Positions 45,580 to 54,828 of a stretch of 64,000 nucleotides of DNA are shown piece by piece. The stretch is from Gracilaria domingensis (taxonomy: Eukaryota; Rhodophyta; Florideophyceae; Gracilariales; Gracilariaceae): positions 1 through 64,000 of the forward strand of contig VCMS01000060.1 of NCBI GenBank assembly GCA_022539475.1, written 5' to 3'. Made by a program: the position numbers and the translations under genes. A model generated the notes under the pieces. It did no database searches and had not been told where the DNA came from. It saw nothing but the letters and a program-made list of their open reading frames with translations. Each line of letters begins with the position of its first letter. The first letter of the stretch is position 1.

Positions 45580-46220
45580 TGTACGTTAAAATCTTTCGCC
45601 TACAGACGTTACACCTTCAATGTAACCCACTCCAGCCCTCCATTTCATAACGACATATTGAAAAGGTACGGCAATACTTCTGACTTCACTTGCAGTACAG
45701 GATTAGAAGTACGGTATGTCAGGCGATGAAGGAAGTACGGTATTGCGGCAGCAGTTACCACAGAGGGAAGCTTGGAAAGTATCAAAGATTTATGAAGATT
45801 ACAATGGAACTGAGGGCGAAGTTACGTCTCGAAGGTTCATTAATTTCTACGAAAGATGACGAACCGGGAGGCCAGTGCAACCGACTGCGCACAGGAAGCG
45901 TATTCTTTGCTCGCAAGCATCAAACCTCCCTTGCCGGTTAACTAGACAAAAATCAATTGGCATGCATTCTTCACATGGCAAGCAAGACACAGACGTTGCC
46001 TCTCTCAGAAAAGCGCAAGAACGAAGGCTGTGTAGCGGCAGCAATTCGTAGTTGGGTATATCGCTCATGTAGCAAGTTCTTTCTGCGCGTGAAGGAGACC
46101 CTGAAACAGGAAAGGAGCAGGCTTGAACCTTTTGACAGCAAGCATTTGATTTCCGTTGTTTCCGAACACGGTGTCCAAGAATAGCATATGAAGACGCGCC
46201 TGACGCAGAACCCACGGCAT
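45580..46220. other. Non-coding part of the Harbinger element
   Basis: Between the transposase stop and the captured-looking fragment; only short unrecognised frames. Confidence 0.4.
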
Positions 46221-46956
46221 TCACAAGTCGCCAAAACTGAGCTGCTTACTTTTACCGGAGGAGATGGGCGTATCTGTTGCATTTTGAATCAGGGCGGATT
46301 TGGCGGTGCGTGTATGCTTTCGAAACTCTGCGATGGATAACCTGGTGCCGATGGGAGCAAATGACGCAGCGAAATATACGCCGCCATGTTCCGCCTGGAC
46401 GTAGAGCGAAAGAGCATGCAATCCGAGCCCCGATCCGGAAACAAACGAAATTGGCGGCGGCCCGGCTGTGACGACTTCAATGCGCTGTCGCTCAAACTCA
46501 ACAGATTCAGCACTACTGGCATCAAACACACTCAAACTATAGTCCGAAGTCAGCAGCATCAAAAACGTTGTCGCGGAAGACAACTACTGCACGTGGAGAA
46601 TACGCGACGCGGGGCCGTTCAAACAGGGCGGTGGCGACGCTGTAGCAAACACCGCTTTGTTAATGCAGCACGGAAAGTTCAGTGGAGGCGACAAGGGCGG
46701 TGTGACTGCCACTCTCCACCTCGTAGAGCGGCGAGAACGGAAGCGATGTGCGACGCGACTTTGCGCGCGCAGTGAGAGGGATCATGTGCATCTGGTCGTT
46801 GGATAATACGGCGGCGTGTGTTGGCCAAAGCGAAGGTAGCGTGTGCTGGGCGGCGTCAGCGGGCGTCTGTTGGTCGAGCGGTACGCTCTGCGGACGCAGA
46901 TATGTGCGGAGAGAGAGCATTTTGGAGGCGCACTTGTTGACGGCGCAATGGGCCAC
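46221..46956 (-). pseudogene. Nup88-like beta-propeller fragment inside the transposon
   Basis: Two - strand stretches in different frames read like consecutive parts of a propeller protein. First: LPSLWPTHAAVLSNDQMHMIPL, then PFSPLYEVESG and HTALVASTELSVL. Second: HVQ-stop-LSSATTFLMLLTSDYSL, SVFDASSAESVEFE and SLYVQAEHGGVYFAASFAPIG. The order and words resemble vertebrate Nup88 (VVLLTSDNVIRIYSL, YPLYILYENGETFLTYISL), a nuclear pore component, and the stop sits where a Trp would fit. It is broken by at least a frame change and stops. If right, it is a host gene piece carried by the transposon. The family call rests on my memory of Nup88, so it is tentative. Confidence 0.35.
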
Positions 46957-47689
46957 ACGACGTGGCGAGGATCGGGGGGATTGAAATGACGCAGTCTGTC
47001 TGTTGAAGCTATACGTACCAGTTGTGCGCGTCGTTTGGAGGAGTTTTGTCTGACGGTCTGGCAGTGGCGAGCCTCCTCAAGGTGGCACTAGGTGTCCCAG
47101 TTGTCCTCGTCATCGATTGGAACTCTTTTCATTGACCTCTGCACTAGAATTGAAGCATGCCCCCATGTTGAAAGTGCTACACTGCGGAAGTCACGGCTTG
47201 GACCCAGAAGAAACTTCTCTTCTCATATGTTAGTAGGATTCTGCAGCCTTAATCCGGATGAAATGAACTTCCAGAATGAATTGGGGACTCCTAAAGGGAA
47301 CTGAGGAGGAGAGTCATCAACGAACTAGACGCGTGCGGAGCACACGAGCTCTGTGTTCTGGATCCCAGATCTGAGATGGCGAGGACGGGCGTGACCGGAC
47401 CCGTGGGATTTGCACTGTGTGCTTGCCGCCAATTGGGAGATGAGCTGAAGGTTATCTTTGAGCATGGCCATCTGTTGAGTTACTGTCGTGCGCACTGGTA
47501 GAAGAAACGAAACATGTAGGAATCTAGAAAAGTTTGACATAAGCATTTTCTCATGTGATTAAACCTACGCATTTGTCTTCCGTTCTGGCGCTACCTTCTC
47601 CGCTAACATCGTACCATTCATTTCAATTAATCTCGCACGGGCTCATGGACAGACAGTATGATACTATCCATTTCTCCAAATCATATCCC
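46957..47689. other. Non-coding part of the Harbinger element
   Basis: May include the worn front of the propeller fragment; nothing else supported. Confidence 0.35.
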
Positions 47690-48733
47690 CTAGTCTTTCT
47701 TCTTTCTAAGCATTTCCACTAAATGCATGAACTGTTTTCGCTCCTCCATTGCCACCATACGCTCCTCTCTCTCTAGTGCATAACGACGGTCTCTTTCTTG
47801 CTTTTCAAGGTCAAAACGGCGCTCGCGATCAGATTTATCGAGCTCAAAACGTCGATTACGCTCCTCCACTTCAAGATTGAAACGCTTTTCGGACTCAGAT
47901 CTTTCTATCTCCAGCCGTTTCTCTGCGAGCTCAAGACGCTTCACTGACTCTGCTTGGAGGGTGATAAGCTTCTGTCTTTCTGTGTCTAACTTGTTTTGCT
48001 CAGCTTCCATGCGATCCCGCTCAATTTGCAATCTTTCTGTATCTACTCGGTTTCTCATATTCGCTTGCTTTTCTAGTTACTGACTAATTGCGTCTCCTGA
48101 AGATGTATCGTGCCGCACACGCTTCTGTCTTTCATTTGCTTTGTTGTGCGTCTCGCTGCCACTGCTATTACCTCTTGACGCTCGTTTCAATGCACTCATA
48201 CGAATAATTTCACCAGCTTCAATCAATCGCCGCTCCTTCTTATTTTGTTGCTCTTTTTCTTCCCGTAATTGTTCGGCCTTTTCATCCATTTCCAGAATGA
48301 GGTCGTCTAAGAGTTCTTCTTTCTCACCAAACACTTCTGCAATATCGCTCGCAGACTCATTTTGTTTTACAGCGCTACGTCTCAGTGCTATAAGCCGTTT
48401 AAAACGGTCTACCAGTGTTTTTGTTGACGGCTTTTTTGTGTAGAGAAATACCGGGGAAGGTACTTGTGAGAGAAACGTCTGGAGCACTTTGTCAAATGCG
48501 GTCTCCGTGTGGCTCTATTTTGCTACATGTGCGTCTTCTTTTCGAACCGCGCGAAGCAGGAAGAGATCGTACGTATCAGTGAACCGAAACCGACAATTTT
48601 TCGCTTGTGAAGAGGGTCTTGCTGCAGTTTCATGTGGTTTAAGGCGTGTTTGCTCCGGTGAAGGGGACATGGACGTTTTCTCCTCATCAGTAGAGGCTCG
48701 TGCTGGAACTTGCGCCGGGTCCGGTGGGCTCAT
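47690..48733 (-). pseudogene. Harbinger second protein: Myb/trihelix-like domain and coiled coil
   Basis: One frame on the - strand interrupted by two stops, a TAG at 48515-48517 and a TAA at 48077-48079, with no frame change. From MSPPDPAQVPARAS it reads FRFTDTYDLFLLRAVRKEDA, then FDKVLQTFLSQVP and LVDRFKRLIALRRSA, a tri-helical DNA-binding layout common in the second protein of algal and oomycete Harbingers; then GEKEELLDDLILEMDEKAEQ and a long charged coiled coil (RLELAEKRLEIERSESEKRF) ending LRKKKD. Convergent with the transposase. In the family this partner brings the transposase to the ends and the nucleus. An earlier in-frame ATG at 48901 also lies inside the element. Confidence 0.7.
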
Positions 48734-50115
48734 GGCGTCTGCACTGATGTTTGTATTGAGGGTTGGACAGAGATATGTCATGAAGAGCCATACGAGAATG
48801 TTTTCGTACGCCGCTCGGTTTGTACGAATTTTCGTACAGAGATCTCGTACAATTCTCGCACAGCTACTCCAGATCTTCCATCTGTGTGAGCTGTTTCTCA
48901 TAAATTTACGAGATTTGTCGGTGCGTAAACTCTCTGTTGTAGATGTACGTCGATAGTTTGTAGGGCTCAACTGTAAATAAATTACGTTTGGCAAATTGTA
49001 ATGTCGTACTCTAGAATAATTCTAATTGGATCGGTAGCATGCAAATTAGCGTTGATTCATCTCTGCATCTGCGAAGTGCGACCAAGCAAAGCCGAAGGCC
49101 TAGAGAACTTTGCTATCCTCGGTAGTGATGTACAAGCGAGTTGCGCCTTTTGGTAGTGATGTACGCGAGAAGTATTTCGTCTTGATCTGAAGTCCCCAGG
49201 AACCTGCTGTTCTTCATCGTCCCCGCTGCTACCTTTTTACTAACTGCTTCTCATCGTATTGCACTTATCTTACCCTTAGAATGTCATCGCCGCTGACATT
49301 GAGGCGATGCGTGAGATAAGCCGACATCAATCAGACCGATAGCATGCGTCAGGCGCAGCGGTTGCCCGTCTGCCACAGCCAACGGTGCAAGTGCCTTATG
49401 CCAGCTAATCGAAAGCCAATTCCGGAAATTAGTGGTGTCAGCTGCAGATGGCAGTAACAGAGTCTTAACTGACACCCACAGCTGACAGCATCACGCATAT
49501 TCAGCCGTCAGGCTGTGGTTTTGGGACAGGTATGTACATTCCATGGGACGTCGCCTTGATAGCGGTTTTTGATCTCTCAGGTGAGGAGGTCTTTATTACA
49601 AAGTTTTAGATCACTGCGGGAAGATAGGAAGGTAGACGTTGTACTGCGCAGGCTACGGGAGAGAAACAGCTCTATGGTGAAACCCCATGTGAAGTCTACG
49701 TGATCAACTGAAATCGACAATGCATGTGACGCATATGTCACTTTAATTGAAGGGACATCTCGCTGTTGACGCGTGCTTCGGCAACACGGAAGGTGGCGAG
49801 ATTCGAATACATACGACGTGTGTGGTGCCGCTCCACCCGAGCTGGAGACAAATATCAAGGAAGCGACGTCACTGTGTTGCACTCATCCAACCCACTCAAA
49901 ACCTCGCCGTGTGCCATTGCCACGGCGAGGTTGAAAGCGCCTCTGCAATCGCTGCTACGATCACGCGCCGTCTCTCCCGCCTCTCTCACGCGGCGGCAGA
50001 GTCACTTGGAAATGGGGCAGGAGAATCAGTTGGAATTAATGTAAGAGATGCACTTGGAATTGATCACCGCGGCGTGACCAGAGCTGCCAGCCGGTCATGG
50101 TTCCAACTGCGTGTG

Positions 50116-50123
50116 TATATAAG
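50116..50123 (+). promoter_or_regulatory. TATA box, array gene 4
   Basis: TATATAAG 133 bp before the ATG, in the context AACTGCGTGTGTATATAAGC. Confidence 0.8.
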
Positions 50124-50248
50124 CTGAGCGCGCTTCTGCTACTGACATACCTGCTGATTTCATCCAACCCTTCTCCTCACTGCAATTTAACACACCACAG
50201 TTCAACCTTCATCTTCTGCGCATTCATCGTCAACATCTCCTCTCCATC

Positions 50249-51319
50249 ATGGCCAGCTTCAATGACGACAGCTCCGCGCATCGCACCACCCCTAGCTGTG
50301 CCGAATGGGACACAAGGGCCACGCCCATCGCACTGTCTAGCGAGACATCTGGCAAACCGGAAGGACCGATCGCTTCTCGCCTCCGATCCCGGCGAAACAG
50401 TGCCAATCCTCGCATCCTCCTCACGCTCGCACCGCGCCGCCATAGGCGCAGCCTCGCCATCACCAAGGCTGAGTCCAATGACAGCAGCGACGAGGCTCTG
50501 CGAAGTGCTTCACCTGCCCCCACCACCCATCCCCCTTCCTTCGACCGCGGCTCAAGCGCATCGGTTCGAGGCGCCTCGCCCACTGCACTCACCAACGCAG
50601 TTGAAGGGCCAATCGCGTCGCGCCTCAGAAGCCGAACGAAGCCGACCAAACCTCGCGGTCGCCAGACGCTCCGCCCGCGCCGCCAAGGACGTCGCACACC
50701 CGTCGCCTCCCGCAACTCACCGCCCACCACGACCGCGCAAACCACACCGCCGCCCACACCGTCATCGCAGCGTCGAGGACGCAAGAGAGACGCGAGCTGC
50801 CTGTCGGATGACAGAACCGTCAGTGAAGCTGTGCGAAGTCCTCTTGTTTTTTCGCCCGACGCTGCAGCGGCCACGTCGGCAATCACCCCCCCACCGCCGA
50901 AACGCCGACGTCCGCCCGTCGCTGTTCGCGATCGTACCGTCGCGCGAGCTCTGTCGCCATCGCTCTCCCGCGCATGGAAGACGAAACTCTTTTTAGAGCA
51001 ACGCCGCGCGATGGAACGGAACAGCGGCCTGAGCTTGGCACACTACGCCAGCCTGGTAGAGGCGGCGGCGGCGGGCGTCGCGTTTAGCAGGCGGGAGGGC
51101 TTCATGCCGCGCGAGGCGGCCTCTGGTGAAGCGGGACCGGAGGCGCAAAGCGACGATGCGCGTGCAGTGCCTCAGCCGATGCGGAGGGCATTTGTTGCAT
51201 CGGCGGCGGGCGGCGCAGTGGTGAAGGAGGAGCTGTCGTGGGAGGGCTGCGCGGGTTGTGGGCTGTGCACGGAACAAACGTTGTTGATGTACATCGATAG
51301 TTGTAAGGCTGACTTGTAA
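50249..51319 (+). CDS. Array gene 4: longest + strand family member
   Basis: 356 residues. It has EGPIASRLRSRRNSANPRI and, about 90 residues later, EGPIASRLRSRTKPTKPRG; RRGRKRDASCLSDD; SEAVRSPLVFSPDAAA; PPPPKRRRPPVAVRDRTVAR; AWKTKLFLEQRRAMERNSG; SLAHYASLVEAAAAGVAFSR; and the C-terminal KEELSWEGCAGCGLCTEQ, with CxxCxxC intact. The end is extended by a few residues (MYIDSCKADL) past the stop position of genes 2 and 5. Closest to gene 6 in text (both have NSPPTTT, SDDRTVSE and RRPPVAV). The gap between modules lacks the PALAPSRTVSND-type stretch of genes 3 and 6. Confidence 0.8.
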   Translation: MASFNDDSSAHRTTPSCAEWDTRATPIALSSETSGKPEGPIASRLRSRRNSANPRILLTLAPRRHRRSLAITKAESNDSSDEALRSASPAPTTHPPSFDRGSSASVRGASPTALTNAVEGPIASRLRSRTKPTKPRGRQTLRPRRQGRRTPVASRNSPPTTTAQTTPPPTPSSQRRGRKRDASCLSDDRTVSEAVRSPLVFSPDAAAATSAITPPPPKRRRPPVAVRDRTVARALSPSLSRAWKTKLFLEQRRAMERNSGLSLAHYASLVEAAAAGVAFSRREGFMPREAASGEAGPEAQSDDARAVPQPMRRAFVASAAGGAVVKEELSWEGCAGCGLCTEQTLLMYIDSCKADL

Positions 51320-51825
51320 GTAAATTAAGTTTGGCGAATTGTAATGTCGTTCAAAACGACATCCTCCGCGCTGGAGGCCTCACCCTCGTACTACCCAATA
51401 CCGATTGTACTTGGAATGGTGGCATGCAAGTTCCTGCGACCACGCTCGGACGAATTAGCCTCTCCAACGGACCAGCAACGACTCGTGCCTGTGAAGTGCG
51501 AGCGCACTCGCCTCACCTGGACGTCAACCACAGCGTTTGAGGTTCCGTGCACGTCGTCCCCAACATCTTGGGTTTCATTGGCGATCCCATCAGCTGCCGT
51601 CGTAACTCCCTTCACAGGCGGAGCTGCCCAGCGAAGGCAACGAAGTGTGCGCTGTGGAAAGTAGTCGCTCTTCCGCCGAGGCAGCTCAACAACGAACTCG
51701 TGGAAAGTGTCACAATTGCAATTTAGTAAAGTTAATTTACTTTCTGCTGCTGTCGAAACTTCAAAAATGTAGCTACGTGTACAGAGGTAACATCACCGAC
51801 AGCTCAGAACGTCACGACGAATGTG

Positions 51826-52605
51826 TCAACCTCCTCCGCCCTCCTTCGGCGAGGCGTCCCACAGCGCGTCCACGAGCGCCTTGGGCAGGGGCGGAAGATA
51901 GACGCGGTACGTCCATGGTGGCCGCTCTGCCGGAAACTGTCTTGCCCCATCAATGTCGCGCAGTCCCCCTGGATAGTTCCGTTCAGCTTCCGCGACGGTG
52001 GGGTTGACGGCAGCGGCAGAAGCGCCGGCAGCTGGAACTTGCGTGTGGCGGCGTCGCAACACGCGACCGACACCGTTATCCATCGCGTGACGATGCTGCT
52101 CAAACCGCGGCCTCCTCCACTCGCGATGCCCCGTCGGCGAGCCTGCTTCGGGCGAGCTATCGGAGAGGGAGATAGGCACGCGGAGTCGCTTTGGCACCGG
52201 CGGGGAGGACGGCGGCGTGAAGGCAAACAGCAGCGAGGGCGATGAACACATTTGCACCACTTCGCTGTCCGTGGTGTCTCCCGAGCTGCCATCTGACAGA
52301 GCTTCGGCGCCTCTCTTCGTTCCTCTTGGCGCCGGCGACGGTATCGCGATTGGCTGCGGGGACGGCGGCGTCGGCCACGCGAGGCCGGTGGCGAGCAGGA
52401 CGCGGCGGCGGCGGCGGCGATTGCGGATGGCCTTTCGAAGGCGGAGCTTCGCGATGTGCCCTCGGGGCCGGCGCGGCGCCGTCGGGACATGATGAGTGGG
52501 AACGGGATGGACGGCGGATGTGGGGTTTGCGTCCAGTGGGGAGCGTGAGGCAGCGGGTCTAGTGGGGGGTCTATTGGGGGTGGTGTCGGGCGTGAAGTCG
52601 GCCAT
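51826..52605 (-). CDS. Divergent family member on the opposite strand (259 aa)
   Basis: Starts MADFTPDTTPNRPPTRPAAS. The family layout is recognisable though the text has drifted: GHIAKLRLRKAIRNRRRRRR at 49-68 (first RLRSR module plus basic run), TKRGAEALSDGSSGD at 96-110 (RKRDASFLSGD), SSPPVPKRLRVP at 133-144 (PPPKRRRSP), and HREWRRPRFEQHRHAMDNGVG at 160-180 (EWKxxxFLEQRRAMExNSG). No C-terminal Cys motif; instead a Pro/Trp-rich end (PPWTYRVYLPPLPKALVDAL). The same promoter style is found 128-137 bp upstream. Same order, same spacing and different codons argue for protein-level constraint. Confidence 0.75.
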   Translation of the reverse strand: MADFTPDTTPNRPPTRPAASRSPLDANPTSAVHPVPTHHVPTAPRRPRGHIAKLRLRKAIRNRRRRRRVLLATGLAWPTPPSPQPIAIPSPAPRGTKRGAEALSDGSSGDTTDSEVVQMCSSPSLLFAFTPPSSPPVPKRLRVPISLSDSSPEAGSPTGHREWRRPRFEQHRHAMDNGVGRVLRRRHTQVPAAGASAAAVNPTVAEAERNYPGGLRDIDGARQFPAERPPWTYRVYLPPLPKALVDALWDASPKEGGGG

Positions 52606-52732
52606 GGTTGGTAGGAGTCGTGAAGACAGGAAGAAAGAACGTGATGTGCGTGTGGGGTGTGTAAGGTGAGTTTGGGGGCAAGGAAGGGATGGATGGGAGT
52701 GCGGAGCTGTTCAGCGTTGAATTCGAGCTCGG

Positions 52733-52742
52733 CTTATGTATG
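52733..52742 (-). promoter_or_regulatory. TATA-like box of the 259-aa family member
   Basis: On the - strand CATACATAAGCCGAGCTCG, matching the array form TATATAAGCTGAGCGCG in position and right-hand context. Further upstream lies CTCCCGCCGCCTCTCGCGCG, also shared with the array 5' regions. Confidence 0.55.
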
Positions 52743-53573
52743 CTGGCGGAGATGGCCAGCATTGGCTCGTGACAGGCAGCGCGCGTCATAGTGCTGATAA
52801 TGACGGAGTAACTCTCCCGCCGCCTCTCGCGCGGCGGCGGAGGCGACGCGACATGGCCGCGGCGGAATTCGAAGGGGCGTTGGGCGGATGATGGAGGAGC
52901 GGACGTCGGTAGGTCACTGCCGCGATCACGGCAGTCAACACCGATGCAGATGTGGACACGTGGGACTGTCTGATATTTCTCACCTTCGGAAATCGGCTTT
53001 CCGACAGAAGGTGCGAAGGTACGGCGCGGCCAGTGGGGTTCCAATTGGAACAGCGCGATTCGAATTAGAGAGAGTCACGCCGCGCGCAGCTGAGATCGTT
53101 CTTTGATGGCCATTTCTAATCACAACGGAGGTCAGGATACGTATACACATGATGTAGTTCTTCTCTACAAACTACTCCTATCTAAATGGATGCCTTCGAA
53201 ACCCCCCCTGGCCCCCTGTCTATGCCATCGCCCATGTAATTCTATCGCCCCACGTACACGCCAGGCCCAAGTTAAACCCAGCCGCCTCAGCACCAGGAAC
53301 ACACCAAACGTTTGCCAGGAAAACATCCGGCACCCTCTCGAGCGGCGCCACCGTCGGCTCCACCACGCGATCTAAGCTTCCATCACCCGAAGACAACGAC
53401 GAGTGCCAGCTCGCACTATCTGCCGCCCCGTCTCCGCCCCCGTTCGCATCCACACCCGCAACTGCCCCCACGCCGTCCGCCCGCCTTGCACTTCCGCCCC
53501 GCTCGATCGCCGCACCAACTACCTCCTACCGTGCACCATTTCCGGTCCTCTCTTCTTCCTGCCCAACGGATCT
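52743..53573. other. Intergenic between the two - strand family members
   Basis: Contains the promoter-side GC-rich inverted pair (CCGCC..GGCGG near 52800-52850). The rest holds Pro-rich short frames that I do not call. Confidence 0.45.
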
Positions 53574-54686
53574 TCACGGGCTTGAGATAAAGTGAGCGCC
53601 ATCGTGCACGGATGGTGTCCGGCCTTGAACCGCAGCAAGATCCTCCGCGACAGCATCGTCAGCGACATAGGCGTAGGAATCGTCGCGATATTCCGAATAG
53701 CGAGGGCTTCCAATGACGTAAGCTCCTCTCGCGTCGCCAGTTTCGCTAACAGCCTCTGCGCTTGGCTCACCCACAACCTGGCCGCTCTGCTCGTGGGGTA
53801 CAGAAGCGGCCGCAGCGGGGGAAGCGCTACGTCGCAGCGAGGACGACGGGCTTTCGATGGCGTAAGCGCGTCTCGTCCCACGCCCAGAGTTACCGCTCGC
53901 TCTCACACCTTGCAACTCCATCACCTGGCCCCGCGGTTCTCCCGCTGCTTCATCTCTTCCAACATGCCCGGAGGCAAGCACGATGCACGTCTCATGACGT
54001 ACATTACTCGCAACGGAATGCTCGCGATCGACGTAATGCACACGACGACGTTTCGGTGAGGGGCCAGGCGCGGACGGGGCGATGGTTGGTGGCAACGGAG
54101 AGGCCACAGCATGCGGGGGCTGAATTCTGTCAGCGGAGATGCTGTAAGCGTCCCTCTTCCGTCCGCGGCGCGTTGGCATCGGCGGCGAAGCCCATCTCGA
54201 CACGAGATACGTGCGTTGCATGGGGACGACCATTGGGCTGAGGTAACGGCGGGGACGAGGAACCTCTGCGACTTGGCTACAGGGTTGAAGCTGGAGCGGT
54301 ATACATGGGAGACCCGGCAAGACCGCTTCGGGGGCGTTTTCCACAGCAGCATCGGCTCCAGATGCGACAACGGCTGCCGAACATCGAGGAGAGAACGCCC
54401 ATTCCTCTCTCGATGTGTCTGTGATTGGCCCGAAAGCTGTTGCCACAGGAGCTTCCATAGGATGGTGGGGGATCGCACGGAGTCGGAGCGTGAAACCGCC
54501 AGATGGAGCTGCCACGGTCTCGCGGAATTCTGGCGGCGGTGAGGAAGCAGCGAAGCGGTTCGGGTATGGACGAACCGCATGCTGATGAGCGGTTGAGGAA
54601 AAGGCTTCTTCGCCGTACAGATCGTGGACTGATGAGGATGAGGCGGCGGAACTGGAGTGAGTGCCGGTCGGGGTGGGTGAAGACAT
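53574..54686 (-). CDS. Second divergent family member on the opposite strand (370 aa)
   Basis: Begins MSSPTPTGTHSSSAASSSSV. An ATG upstream in the same frame (54836) overlaps the TATA box, so it is not the start. Family landmarks: PTRRGRKRDAYSISADRIQP at 171-190, then AVASPLPP, then PSPKRRRVHYVDREHS at 209-224, matching RRGRKRDASFLTGD, LRSPLPFSP and PPPKRRRSPVAVLDR of array genes. The front half is Pro/Ser/Ala-rich with a GGFTLRLRAI that may be a drifted RLRSR module. The back half is unlike the array genes: two loose repeats around YAIESPSSSLRRS and YVIGSPRYSEYRD. No Cys motif. A sister of the 259-aa gene in orientation and promoter style. Confidence 0.65.
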   Translation of the reverse strand: MSSPTPTGTHSSSAASSSSVHDLYGEEAFSSTAHQHAVRPYPNRFAASSPPPEFRETVAAPSGGFTLRLRAIPHHPMEAPVATAFGPITDTSREEWAFSPRCSAAVVASGADAAVENAPEAVLPGLPCIPLQLQPCSQVAEVPRPRRYLSPMVVPMQRTYLVSRWASPPMPTRRGRKRDAYSISADRIQPPHAVASPLPPTIAPSAPGPSPKRRRVHYVDREHSVASNVRHETCIVLASGHVGRDEAAGEPRGQVMELQGVRASGNSGRGTRRAYAIESPSSSLRRSASPAAAASVPHEQSGQVVGEPSAEAVSETGDARGAYVIGSPRYSEYRDDSYAYVADDAVAEDLAAVQGRTPSVHDGAHFISSP

Positions 54687-54821
54687 GGTTGAAGGGTTGG
54701 TAAGAAAGGAGGAAGACTGAACGGCAGAGTTAGAAGGAGAGAAGAAAATAGGTTGGTTTGAAGTTGGAGGCAGAGAAGAAACGCAGCGGGCTGTATCGGG
54801 TAGCGACGAACGCGCTCGATT

Positions 54822-54828
54822 CTTATAC
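54822..54828 (-). promoter_or_regulatory. TATA box of the 370-aa family member
   Basis: GTATAAGAATCGAGCGCG on the - strand, 136-142 bp before the ATG. Compare GTATATAAGCTGAGCGCG in array units. Confidence 0.65.

Larger units (their letters stand above)
44284..48935 (+). mobile_element. PIF/Harbinger-type DNA transposon (4652 bp)
   Basis: Perfect 13-bp terminal inverted repeats, AGAGAGTTTACGC at 44284-44296 and GCGTAAACTCTCT at 48923-48935, extending imperfectly to about 28 bp (AATCTCG shared). Flanked by GTT on both sides (44281-44283, 48936-48938). Three bases is the right duplication size for Harbinger, although TTA/TAA is usual. Joining the flanks gives ACGTTGTAGATGTAC, matching ACGTTGTTGATGTAC of intact array genes. 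Contains a DDE transposase on +, a coiled-coil second protein on - and a gene fragment between them. Confidence 0.9.
39050..51650 (+). repeat. Array units 2, 3 and 4 with insertions
   Basis: Three consecutive units, with TATA boxes at 39922, 43063 (worn) and 50116. After subtracting the MITE at 41482 and the Harbinger element at 44284, the spacing is about 2.6 and 2.4 kb. Each unit has a long 5' region (GGACGTCGCCTTGATAGCGG-like start, GACGCATATGTCA, GTTGCACTCATCCAACCCAC, and a GC-rich inverted pair around CTCACGCGGCGGCAGAGTC), a core promoter, the gene, and a 3' flank starting with a palindrome. Confidence 0.85.

Noticed and set aside
50230-50886. Long - strand frames opposite every array gene
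   Set aside because: They mirror the GC-rich, Arg/Ser-rich coding strand, vary in start and end between copies, and have no promoter; shadows of the + strand genes.
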